Shown here piece by piece: positions 14,928 to 23,348 of a stretch of DNA of 40,693 nucleotides; position 1 is the first letter of the stretch, and each line of letters starts with the position of its first letter. The position numbers and the translations under genes were made by a program. The stretch lies in contig VEQT01000021.1 in the NCBI GenBank assembly GCA_018883065.1, positions 1 through 40,693 of the forward strand. Direction: 5' to 3'. The notes under the pieces are model-generated. The model was not told the origin of the DNA. It made no database searches and saw nothing but the letters and a program-made list of their open reading frames with translations. This DNA is from Flavobacterium sp. (GTDB lineage: Bacteria > Bacteroidota > Bacteroidia > Flavobacteriales > Flavobacteriaceae).

Positions 14928-16187
14928 TTACTCGAAATGAGTGATTACATACGATGAAACTCCAGCAGTAGTTGTTTTAACGATTTGCAATTTTGGAATA
15001 GCATTAGCAGCAGTACCAATAGTTAAACCAGGAATTACACCTGAATATACTTTACTTGTTTCATCAGGGAAACGAATAGAAAATTTGTAAGGCATATCAA
15101 CAGCAGGAGCATTTGTTGAATTTCCACCAAGCGTTTTGGCAAATACCTCGATTACATATGTATCAGTGCTTGCGTAGCTTGACATATCAACTGCATATGT
15201 AGTAGTTGAAGAAACAAAAGAGCCAAACAAAGGATCTCCTGAATATGTAAACTTATAATTGTAAGCATCTGGCACTGCTGTAATTTCAACTGTAATTGGC
15301 ATAGTTACCGATGAACCTGCAATAGAATTAATACTCACCACGTCACCTACTTTAAAACCATGTGGTCTGTCATTCGACTGCACATTGCTATTTGGTGTTT
15401 TTACAGTATAAATTTTGTTGTCGTAATCAGATTGATTTGCACACGATAATACTCCAGCTTGATTAGTGTCTAAGAAAAACAAAGATTCATATCTACCAGC
15501 ATTAGTTAAAGTTCCAAAAAGTGGTCTTGTTGAACTTGCTACGGGAGAAACACCCTGCATAGATGATTGTGAAGTAGTGGGAACACCATTTTTTTTCAAA
15601 ACAATATTTAAGTTATTGAAATCAGCACCGGCACCGCTATATGGTCCTTGAAAATCAAAACGAATACCGCATCTTTTTGAGTTTACGCCTGGAACACTGG
15701 TATCACCATATCCTAAAAATATGGTATCGGACACAATAGAATATTGTTTTCCAACAAATCCTTTTGGAATTACATCTGGTGCAGTAGTAATGGCTGACAA
15801 ATACAATTTCAAATCTAAATTGAAAGGCAAAGTCGAAGTTGCATCACCTGATGGTGCAACCATAGTAGACGTAATTGTTGATTCACCTGCAGGAATGATA
15901 AATGCCTTGCGTGATCGTTTATTTAGATTTGGCAAAAAAGCAATGGCTTCAACGCTTACATCCATTGGAAATGTAACAGTACCCAAGGATATTGTCACTG
16001 GGAAGGATTGGTTGGCTACTACATCCTCATCAGGCGTAGTTATAGATCCTTGCAAGGTTACGAAATCAAGGTTTGTATCTACAGGGCTTCCTGTGAAAAC
16101 TTCACCCTTACTACACGAAGTAATTGCTGTTGCAAACAAAGCAAACCCAAAAAGATATAAAGCTGATGATAAATTAATTTTTTTCAT
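14928..16187 (-). CDS. Surface lipoprotein of the SusCD operon (unknown family)
   Basis: The 419-residue protein has a lipoprotein signal with the cysteine at position 25 (FATAITSC). I do not recognise a named family. The N-terminal half (about 40-160) looks like an immunoglobulin-like beta-sandwich with repeated V/T/S strands, and the rest is also beta-rich, containing GFKVGDVVSINSIAGSSV. Its position as fourth gene after susC and susD, 12 nt after the third, suggests a surface-exposed SusE/SusF-like binding partner of the importer. No catalytic motif was seen. The operon terminator follows directly. Confidence 0.75.
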   Translation of the reverse strand: MKKINLSSALYLFGFALFATAITSCSKGEVFTGSPVDTNLDFVTLQGSITTPDEDVVANQSFPVTISLGTVTFPMDVSVEAIAFLPNLNKRSRKAFIIPAGESTITSTMVAPSGDATSTLPFNLDLKLYLSAITTAPDVIPKGFVGKQYSIVSDTIFLGYGDTSVPGVNSKRCGIRFDFQGPYSGAGADFNNLNIVLKKNGVPTTSQSSMQGVSPVASSTRPLFGTLTNAGRYESLFFLDTNQAGVLSCANQSDYDNKIYTVKTPNSNVQSNDRPHGFKVGDVVSINSIAGSSVTMPITVEITAVPDAYNYKFTYSGDPLFGSFVSSTTTYAVDMSSYASTDTYVIEVFAKTLGGNSTNAPAVDMPYKFSIRFPDETSKVYSGVIPGLTIGTAANAIPKLQIVKTTTAGVSSYVITHFE

Positions 16188-16199
16188 TTTTAAAAATAA

Positions 16200-16748
16200 T
16201 TAAGGGTTTACATAATTGTCATACTCTGCAAGGTTAGCAGGGTTGTTAAAAAAGTCTTCGTTTTGACTAGTCGTTCTAAAACGATAAGCTTGCTTCATAC
16301 CAGGAGCTCCTTGTACGGTTGCCGAAAGACTATAGTAATCGGCACGTGTTCCATTTGCATCAAAAGACTCAGCATAAAAATAATACTCATCTCCAAAAGC
16401 CAACGTACTTGCAGGCACATTAAGTGCAGTTGCGATATCAGCTATTTTAATTTTCAAATCGTAAGGAAATGAAGTAATTGATTTCACTAAAGCGAAGTCT
16501 GAAGCAACACCAAAACCATTTCTTCTTTTAACGTACAAGTTGTACTTTACAATTTTTCCAGAAGGACTTGTTAATAAGCCACCAAAATAAGAATTTTCAA
16601 CATCGTAAGACTTGATAACTTTACTTGTAATGTCTAAGCGAGCATATAAGCCAGGTATTAACTGCGCTCTAGGATCTAAACTTTCATCTTTTTCACAAGA
16701 TTGAAAAGAAATGGCTAATAAAACCAATAAAAATATTTTCTTTATCAT
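16200..16748 (-). CDS. Small lipoprotein of the SusCD operon
   Basis: The 182-residue protein has a lipoprotein signal (MIKKIFLLVLLAISFQSC, cysteine 18) followed by EKDESLDPRAQ, an acidic start typical of exported surface lipoproteins in Bacteroidota. The remainder looks like one beta-sandwich domain (about 35-160), with a strand pair SGKIVKYNLYVKR and AFGDEYYFYAESF. The family is not recognised. It lies 22 bp after susD and 12 bp before the next lipoprotein gene, so it probably belongs to the surface complex of the SusCD importer. Confidence 0.72.
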   Translation of the reverse strand: MIKKIFLLVLLAISFQSCEKDESLDPRAQLIPGLYARLDITSKVIKSYDVENSYFGGLLTSPSGKIVKYNLYVKRRNGFGVASDFALVKSITSFPYDLKIKIADIATALNVPASTLAFGDEYYFYAESFDANGTRADYYSLSATVQGAPGMKQAYRFRTTSQNEDFFNNPANLAEYDNYVNP

Positions 16749-16770
16749 CGTAATTCGTATTAGTTATATG

Positions 16771-18495
16771 TTAATGTAAAACTTTTGTGTTTGGTTCAGC
16801 CCAAAATACTTTTCTAGCTCTATCATTTGCTGGTGCGTTTGGGTTGTTATTTACGCAGTTACCAGCATAGAAAGCACAATTGTAAAACACACCAGAATTA
16901 GGCTCTAATGTCGGTTGGAAATTACTTGGATAACCTGTTCTTCTGTAATTGTTGTAAGGTTCAATTCCGTTACCCCAAGTAGCTATGTAAAATTCTTTGA
17001 TTAACAATTCTAATTTTTTAGCGTCATTTAAACCGTCAAAAGTTGTTGAGATGTAATCCAAGTATTTTTGTTTTTTCACGCTAATATCAGCAACTTCTGC
17101 TGATGTTAATGCTGGAGTCACAGGAATAACAGTTGTAGTCTTGTCTATGGATTGCGAAATTGCAGTCAACATTTCAGCTTTGGCATCTCCAGAAATTATA
17201 CCTTTCAACATCGCTTCTGCTTTCATGAAACGCACCCAAGAAGACAAAATAATAGGCATAATCCCTGCGCCTTTAGCTCCTTTTGTTCCTTGTGTTTGAA
17301 CGGTACCTGCAGCACCATATGCACCGCCAATTGGATAAACACCAGCTACAGAACGTTTGTCATTGTCTTGAGGAATACCCGAATTGTTTCCATGGTCTCT
17401 ACCCCAAAATCCGTTTGCAGGCAATGCACCACCAATCCAATTGGAAACAGTGTAACATGCACCTATACTAGTGCTATAAAAAGAACTGTATCTTGTTTCG
17501 TTATAATGCTCTGGACGAGTTCTTCCTGGCAAAACAAAATTATCTTCATTTCCCGGATTTGGATCTTGTCTATAGAAGTAGAAATTTACACGTGGATCAC
17601 CTGGCTCATCGATTGTGTTTGGAAACGCAGTTGTAGCCAATTTCTCAGTTGTCATAGCCCACATGATGTAATTTCCAATATAGGCTCCTCCACCTAATTC
17701 ATATTGGTCATTATACATGGGGTGTCTTGTATTTGGGTTTTGTCTAGATGAACCATATTTGAATACAAAATCTTCAGCAGGAGTATCAATATAATCATCA
17801 GCAGCAATAATGGCATTCATTTCAGTGGCCACATTACGGGTACCAATGGTGGTCAATAAATTACAATTGTTGTACATTTTAAGTTTCAATGTATTCGCCA
17901 ATGTAATCCACTTTTCTTTTGACGTGTAGTACAAATCGGTAACCGAACCATTATTAGTTAATTGCAAAGTAGCAATTGCTTGATCCAACTCGGTTAAAAT
18001 ACCATCATAGACAGCAGCACTAGAATCAAAATTAGGTGTAATGTTTGCACTTCCTTGCAAAGATTCAGAATAAGGAATGTCACCATACACATCTACCAAT
18101 GTCATCAAAACATAGCATCGGATAACTTTTGATGCACCTAAAATATAATTTTGATTGCGCTCAACAGCTTTTGGCTCCATTACTTTAATGGCGTTCAACA
18201 AATTGTAAGCCGTACTCCAGTGACCATTGAAGTTTACTGGTGCATACGCATTGTCATAGGTGCTTCCACCTGTCATTGCCATTTGACGAGTAACGCCTTG
18301 TGTAAATCCGTTGGTAGAATTCACAAAACCTGGCAACTGTAATTGTACATAATTGAATGCAAAAGTTGGATCCAACAAATCAGGATTTACAGCACTTGGA
18401 TTTTCTGTTTGTTCCAAATCTACAGTTTCACAACTACTGGCAAAAAACACAGCAGCTAGAAGAAACACTTTGTAAAAAATAGTATATCGTTTCAT
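16771..18495 (-). CDS. SusD/RagB-family substrate-binding lipoprotein
   Basis: The 574-residue lipoprotein (signal ending FASSC, cysteine 22) matches the SusD-like family: the N-terminal ENPSAVNPDLLDPTFAFN, the TPR-like helical region containing SKVIRCYVLMTLVDVYGDIPYSESL (about 123-147), and the C-terminal part with EFYIATWGNGIEPYNNYRRTGYP. It forms the lid over the SusC barrel and captures substrate at the surface. It lies 6 bp after susC. The lack of nearby glycoside hydrolases, lyases or proteases means the substrate cannot be assigned. Confidence 0.93.
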   Translation of the reverse strand: MKRYTIFYKVFLLAAVFFASSCETVDLEQTENPSAVNPDLLDPTFAFNYVQLQLPGFVNSTNGFTQGVTRQMAMTGGSTYDNAYAPVNFNGHWSTAYNLLNAIKVMEPKAVERNQNYILGASKVIRCYVLMTLVDVYGDIPYSESLQGSANITPNFDSSAAVYDGILTELDQAIATLQLTNNGSVTDLYYTSKEKWITLANTLKLKMYNNCNLLTTIGTRNVATEMNAIIAADDYIDTPAEDFVFKYGSSRQNPNTRHPMYNDQYELGGGAYIGNYIMWAMTTEKLATTAFPNTIDEPGDPRVNFYFYRQDPNPGNEDNFVLPGRTRPEHYNETRYSSFYSTSIGACYTVSNWIGGALPANGFWGRDHGNNSGIPQDNDKRSVAGVYPIGGAYGAAGTVQTQGTKGAKGAGIMPIILSSWVRFMKAEAMLKGIISGDAKAEMLTAISQSIDKTTTVIPVTPALTSAEVADISVKKQKYLDYISTTFDGLNDAKKLELLIKEFYIATWGNGIEPYNNYRRTGYPSNFQPTLEPNSGVFYNCAFYAGNCVNNNPNAPANDRARKVFWAEPNTKVLH

Positions 18496-18501
18496 AATTA
18501 A

Positions 18502-21500
18502 TTAGAATGTTAAGTTAAAGTTGAAACCAAAACGCTTAGCCGTAGGTCCTGTTAAATAATCAAACCCTTGGCCATTACCCACACCTAAACTTAGAACTTC
18601 TGGGTCGAAATTTAAATGTGTTGGGAAATTGAATGCGTTAAACCACAAGTTTTGTCCTACTACTGACATTGTAATTGCACCAAATGGAGTTTTCTCTAAT
18701 AACTTTTTAGGCACTGAATAAGACAATGAAATTTCACGTAATCTTAAATTGGTTGCATCATACACCGCTTGTTCTGGGATAAAGAAACCTGAATTATTAA
18801 ATCCATATTGGGTTACACCAATTTGTGTAGTATTCACATTTCCATTTACATTAACTCCTGGCAATACAAATGTACCCGTACGATCGAAATCTGTATCTTT
18901 TGTTAAACCACGAGACAATAATGCCGCAGCTGTAGTAGAGTAAATATCTCCACCTTTTTGGTACTCCAATTGGAAACCAAAAGTGATGTTTTTGTAAGAT
19001 ATCTCATTGATAACAGTTGATCTCCAATCGGCATTTGGATCACCAATTTCTCTCAACTCAGAATCTTCTACATAATTTCCATCTGAACCCACTACGTAGT
19101 TTCCATTGGCATCACGCAAAATAGCTCCTCCCATAATTACTCCAAAAGGTCTACCCTCAATAGCGAAGTTACCCAAGTTTGTAAATCCGGCGAAAGCCAA
19201 TTGTTTTACATCGCCCAACCCTAATGCGTCAACATAGTTACGGTTTTTGGTAAAATTGGTTGTAATATCCCAAGTAAGTCCATTCGTTTTTGAACGAATT
19301 AATGACAAGTTTAAACCCAATTCAATTCCTTTGTTACTCACTTGAGCAACGTTGTCTGTAGTGAAATCATAACCAGTAGAAGGATCTAAGTCACGCTCCA
19401 CAATCAAATTAGTAGAAATTTTGTTGTAAATAGACAAATCTAGACCAATTCTGTTGTCAATAAACTTACCATCCAATCCAAACTCAAGTTCTTTAACTAA
19501 CTCAGGCTTCAAATTTAAATTACCCAACTCATTACTTGGCGAAATAGTATTGATGGCTGTTCCATCACTTTGCAAAAATGCTCTTGTATTGGTATCTAAA
19601 CCTATTCTTGTTTTGTATGGGTCAGGAAATCCAGCAGAAGAACCGTAACCAACACGCATTTTAACATAGTTCACATATTTATTTCCTTTCAAGAAATCAA
19701 ATGCATCTGTTGGCACAAACGATACCGATGCAGAAGGGTAAAACAGGCTACGATTTGAAGGTTGTAAAGAAGAATAAACATCATTGCGTCCTTGTAAATT
19801 TAAGTACAAGTATTTTTTGTAGCCTAAAGTAGTACTCGCATACATACCCACTATGTTGAAGTTTTGTTTTTGAGAAAAACCAACGTGGTTTTCAAAATTT
19901 TGATGTTCGTTCAAGCCGTAAACAAATTGAAGAGTACTGGCTAAATAATCAAATTTTTTATTCTCTTGTCTTGGGTTAAAACCAAGTGTACCGTCAATAT
20001 TCCAATTTTTATCAGCATCAATTTTGGTGTCAAAATTATAACTAAAGGTGTGATCAAAAATTGTACTTTCACGAACTGTAGTTCGTAAAAATCCATCGTT
20101 GTCAAATGGCTGTCCGTTTCCTTTGTTAATGTAATATTTCTTATTTTGAGTGTAGTTATCTAGTGCTAAACGGTAAGAGAAGTTTGACCAAGAATTCACA
20201 TCATAAGTGGCTGTGTAATTTCCAAAGAAACGTCTAACCGATTCATTATCACTGGAGTTTCTTAAGGTCCATCTTGGATTTGGAATATCTGGTCTGTAGT
20301 TTACAGAAGCACGAGTATTTGGATTTTCAAAAGGCAATCCGAATAAATCTAAGCTTCGTGGTGTGTACAAAATGTTGGCAAATACAGATGGTGCAGCAGC
20401 ATTTGAACCAAAACCGGCAGCAGTAGGCGGTGATGTTTTTTCTGTGCGCACATAATTCATGGTTGTACTTAATGTGAAGCCATTCGATAATTTTGTTCTA
20501 CCACCAGTACTTAAATTTAAACGCTGGTAGGTGTTGTTTTCTACGAAACCTTCATCACGTGTGTGACCCACACTTAAGTTGTAAGCAGTGTTCTCAGCAC
20601 GACCACCAATACTGACAGAAGTTGTATTTACAGTCCCAGTAGTAAAAAATGGTTTTACATTGTTATATGGTTTATAAGCAACTGTTTTTGGTGTTTCATT
20701 TAGTTCTCCTGGATTATTGAAAAACTGTGGGAAGACACTAGAACCATAATAAGCATATGGATGAGTAACAGATCCATCTGCAAGAATACCTTGCGTACCT
20801 TGTGTGCCAAAAGCTGGACCCCAGTTAGAGAACGCGGTTACAAAATTATTGTCAAATCCCATACCATAACTGTCTTGGTAATCTGGCAATGAAGCGATTT
20901 GGGTCATGTACATGGATTGTGAGAAATTCACTTCCATTTTTTTGTTTAAATCTTTGGTGTTTCCTGATTTGGTGGTAATTAAAATTACCCCATTTCTACC
21001 AGATGAACCATATAATGTAGTAGCACTTAATCCTTTTAAGATACTGATGCTCTCAATGCTGTTTGGATCTAAATCCAAGAAACGGCTAGAGGCATTGGTT
21101 GAACCTTCCAAAAAGTTTCCATCACTATTTGTATCCGAGTTAAAAGGAACTCCATCAACCACAAATAGAGGTTGGTTACTTCCTGTAATAGAAGAATATC
21201 CACGAATGATGATATTGGTTCCAGAACCAGACAAACCACTAGTTTGTTGAATGTTTACTCCCGTAGCTTTACCAGTCAAGGCGCGAGCTACATCGGTAGA
21301 TGGTTTAGACGCAAAATCTTCAGACTTAATTGTGGTTACCGCATATCCTAATGCTTTTTTCTCTTTCTTGATCCCTTGAGAAGTTACAACTACTTCACCC
21401 AATTCAACTCCTGAACCGGATTTCATTTTTGCATTTACAACATTAGACGCTCCAACAGTAATTGACATATCTGTTAATCCAATAAATGAAAAAACAAGCA

Positions 21501-21705
21501 CTTCTCCTTGTTTAGCTTTGATGGAATATTTACCGTCAACATCTGTTTGAGTACCTTTTTTGGTGCCTTTTACAACAATATTTGCACCTGGCAATGGTCC
21601 TGTCTCATCCGAAACAACACCTGTAACAGTTTTCTCTTGTGCAAACGAGAACTGCATTGTTAATGCTATTAAAAGCATATAAATCCATTTGAACTTAGAT
21701 CTCAT
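18502..21705 (-). CDS. SusC/RagA-family TonB-linked outer membrane receptor
   Basis: The 1067-residue protein has a signal peptide (to QFSFAQ), a carboxypeptidase-regulatory-like domain (about 25-100, VTGVVSDETGPLPGANIVVKG), the TonB plug (about 110-245) with GVNIQQTSGLSGSGTNIIIR and the family signature IESISILKGLSATTLYGSSG, and a large barrel ending FGFNFNLTF with a terminal Phe. It imports substrate through the outer membrane using TonB energy, with SusD as lid. Its own promoter lies at 21762-21794. Length is normal for the family. No sigma/anti-sigma pair or hybrid sensor is adjacent, so regulation by a nearby sensor is not evident. Confidence 0.95.
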   Translation of the reverse strand: MRSKFKWIYMLLIALTMQFSFAQEKTVTGVVSDETGPLPGANIVVKGTKKGTQTDVDGKYSIKAKQGEVLVFSFIGLTDMSITVGASNVVNAKMKSGSGVELGEVVVTSQGIKKEKKALGYAVTTIKSEDFASKPSTDVARALTGKATGVNIQQTSGLSGSGTNIIIRGYSSITGSNQPLFVVDGVPFNSDTNSDGNFLEGSTNASSRFLDLDPNSIESISILKGLSATTLYGSSGRNGVILITTKSGNTKDLNKKMEVNFSQSMYMTQIASLPDYQDSYGMGFDNNFVTAFSNWGPAFGTQGTQGILADGSVTHPYAYYGSSVFPQFFNNPGELNETPKTVAYKPYNNVKPFFTTGTVNTTSVSIGGRAENTAYNLSVGHTRDEGFVENNTYQRLNLSTGGRTKLSNGFTLSTTMNYVRTEKTSPPTAAGFGSNAAAPSVFANILYTPRSLDLFGLPFENPNTRASVNYRPDIPNPRWTLRNSSDNESVRRFFGNYTATYDVNSWSNFSYRLALDNYTQNKKYYINKGNGQPFDNDGFLRTTVRESTIFDHTFSYNFDTKIDADKNWNIDGTLGFNPRQENKKFDYLASTLQFVYGLNEHQNFENHVGFSQKQNFNIVGMYASTTLGYKKYLYLNLQGRNDVYSSLQPSNRSLFYPSASVSFVPTDAFDFLKGNKYVNYVKMRVGYGSSAGFPDPYKTRIGLDTNTRAFLQSDGTAINTISPSNELGNLNLKPELVKELEFGLDGKFIDNRIGLDLSIYNKISTNLIVERDLDPSTGYDFTTDNVAQVSNKGIELGLNLSLIRSKTNGLTWDITTNFTKNRNYVDALGLGDVKQLAFAGFTNLGNFAIEGRPFGVIMGGAILRDANGNYVVGSDGNYVEDSELREIGDPNADWRSTVINEISYKNITFGFQLEYQKGGDIYSTTAAALLSRGLTKDTDFDRTGTFVLPGVNVNGNVNTTQIGVTQYGFNNSGFFIPEQAVYDATNLRLREISLSYSVPKKLLEKTPFGAITMSVVGQNLWFNAFNFPTHLNFDPEVLSLGVGNGQGFDYLTGPTAKRFGFNFNLTF

Positions 21706-21761
21706 AAAAAGTTAGTTTGAGTTAGTTATTCGGCAAACTTCTTAATTAAAAATTAAAAAAG

Positions 21762-21794
21762 CAAATATATACATAGAATAAGGCGTTCATCAAA
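21762..21794 (-). promoter_or_regulatory. susC operon promoter
   Basis: On the minus strand TTTG (21791-21794) lies 21 nt before TATATTTG (21762-21769); both boxes match the Bacteroidota consensus exactly. The box ends 56 nt upstream of the susC ATG. Confidence 0.75.
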
Positions 21795-21862
21795 AGTTAA
21801 AAAAAATAAACTTTTAAGGAAACGATTGAAAATTAATTCCTTTACAACTGAGAAAAATGCAG

Positions 21863-21870
21863 TATTTTTG
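21863..21870 (+). promoter_or_regulatory. rnhB promoter -7 box
   Basis: TATTTTTG is a full TAnnTTTG match, 26 nt before the ATG. TTTA at 21841-21844, 18 nt upstream, is a near match to TTTG. Confidence 0.5.
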
Positions 21871-21896
21871 AAATTCTTTTAAAGTATTCACAAATA

Positions 21897-22496
21897 ATGC
21901 TTTCTGCAAACTACTCCAACACACCATTTGAAGCCGGAACTGATGAAGCGGGAAGAGGATGTCTAGCAGGTCCGGTAACTGCTGCTGCAATTCTACTTCC
22001 AAACGACTTTTATCATCCTTTACTCAACGATTCTAAACAAGTTTCTGAAAAGAATAGATCCATTTTACGCCCTGTTTTGGAAGCCGAAGCAATTGATTTT
22101 AAAGTAATTCACCTGGATCAACACACCATTGACGAAATCAATATTTTGAATGCCTCAATTAAAGCGATGCAGATGTGCTTAATTGAACTTCAACCTACTC
22201 CTAGCTATGTTATAGTAGACGGCAACCGATTTAAACCAGTAAATAATATTCCGCACAGTACCATTGTAAAGGGAGATTCAAAATATGTGAGCATTGCTGC
22301 CGCCTCTATATTGGCCAAAACCTACCGTGACGAATATATGGAACGCATTCATGAAGAGTTTCCCATGTACCAGTGGAATAAAAACAAAGGATACCCGACA
22401 CTCGAACACCGCGAAGCGATTAGAAAATATGGCAGCTGCATTTACCACCGTCAGAGTTTTCGATTATTGCCCGAGCAATTAAAATTAGAAATTTAG
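21897..22496 (+). CDS. rnhB: Ribonuclease HII
   Basis: The 199-residue enzyme cuts RNA in RNA-DNA hybrids and removes misincorporated ribonucleotides. The catalytic acidic residues are visible: D16 and E17 in [13 protein letters not shown], the aspartate in YVIVDGNRF and the aspartate in [12 protein letters not shown]. Length is normal. It ends inside the 3' end of lipB: the two genes are convergent and share 4 bp, so no terminator separates them and their transcripts would overlap. It is divergent from the susC operon and has its own promoter. Confidence 0.96.
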   Translation: MLSANYSNTPFEAGTDEAGRGCLAGPVTAAAILLPNDFYHPLLNDSKQVSEKNRSILRPVLEAEAIDFKVIHLDQHTIDEINILNASIKAMQMCLIELQPTPSYVIVDGNRFKPVNNIPHSTIVKGDSKYVSIAAASILAKTYRDEYMERIHEEFPMYQWNKNKGYPTLEHREAIRKYGSCIYHRQSFRLLPEQLKLEI

Positions 22497-23194
22497 CTTT
22501 TCCACTCACAAGCAAATAAGGTTTTGAAGTGCTTGGCAATTTTTTGTTTTACTTCGTTTTCATCCACCTGATTTACACCTAATTCAACATGTAAAGAAGT
22601 TACTGCTTTACCTTTGATACCGCAGGGAATAATGTGGTCAAAATAACCCAAATTTACATTCACGTTCAAGGCAAATCCATGCATGGTCACCCAACGAGAT
22701 GCCCGAACACCCATGGCACATATTTTTCGAGCAAAAGGAGTACCTACATCAAGCCAAACACCGGTTTCGCCCTCGCTACGTGTAGCTTCTAAATTGTATT
22801 CTTTTAAAGTTAAAATGATAGCCTCCTCTAGGTAGCGCAAATATTGATGAATGTCGGTAAAGAAATTTTCTAAGTCCAAGATGGGATAACCCACTACTTG
22901 TCCCGGACCATGGTAGGTTATGTCTCCTCCTCTATTTATTTTATGAAATGTAGCGCCTTTTTCGGCCAATTGGACTTCAGTCAAAAGTAAATTAGCCAGC
23001 GAACCACTTTTTCCTAAAGTGTATACATGGGGATGCGAAACCCACAATAAATAATTGGGTGTAAGCACAGGGATTTCAGCCGAACGATTGGCCAATTTGA
23101 TGTCCACGATTTCCTGAAACAACTGCTCTTGATACTCCCAGGCTTCCGGATATGCTTGCCAACCCAAATCTTGTATTTCAACTACTTTATTCAT
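22493..23194 (-). CDS. lipB: Octanoyl-[acyl-carrier-protein]:protein octanoyltransferase
   Basis: LipB moves octanoate from ACP to lipoyl domains, the first step of lipoate attachment. The protein shows the [12 protein letters not shown] motif, the catalytic lysine in [12 protein letters not shown] and the catalytic cysteine in IIPCGI. I place the start at ATG 23192-23194 (233 residues, [11 protein letters not shown]), because the longer frame begins with TTG and would contain the promoter box at 23211-23218. lipA is not in this window. Confidence 0.94.
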   Translation of the reverse strand: MNKVVEIQDLGWQAYPEAWEYQEQLFQEIVDIKLANRSAEIPVLTPNYLLWVSHPHVYTLGKSGSLANLLLTEVQLAEKGATFHKINRGGDITYHGPGQVVGYPILDLENFFTDIHQYLRYLEEAIILTLKEYNLEATRSEGETGVWLDVGTPFARKICAMGVRASRWVTMHGFALNVNVNLGYFDHIIPCGIKGKAVTSLHVELGVNQVDENEVKQKIAKHFKTLFACEWKS

Positions 23195-23210
23195 GTCATT
23201 AAAAGAGCCC

Positions 23211-23218
23211 CAAAAGTA
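23211..23218 (-). promoter_or_regulatory. lipB promoter -7 box
   Basis: The minus strand reads TACTTTTG, a full TAnnTTTG match, 16 nt before the preferred lipB ATG. No exact -33 TTTG was found at a standard distance. It helps decide the lipB start. Confidence 0.5.
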
Positions 23219-23321
23219 CAAAGTTTAGCTACGTGGTACACATTGATTTATGTCCTATTTCGAAATAAAATTTGTTTGTCAATCGGTCAATTTTGCCATT
23301 GGGTCATTTTTAAATTATCCC

Positions 23322-23329
23322 TATCTTTG
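23322..23329 (+). promoter_or_regulatory. lysS promoter -7 box
   Basis: TATCTTTG fully matches TAnnTTTG and ends 19 nt before the lysS ATG. TTTG at 23292-23295 is 26 nt upstream, longer than usual. The box lies inside the upstream extension of the reading frame and so favours the internal ATG. Confidence 0.5.
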
Positions 23330-23348
23330 GTCGCTCAAAAACAAGACT

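Noticed and set aside
17152..17697. Plus-strand reading frame of 181 codons inside susD
   Set aside because: It is antisense to a clear SusD gene, rich in Cys/Ser/Thr/His, with no domain.
21706..21896. Riboswitch ahead of susC
   Set aside because: The 5' leader predicted from the promoter is about 50 nt, A/T-rich and without a convincing structure.
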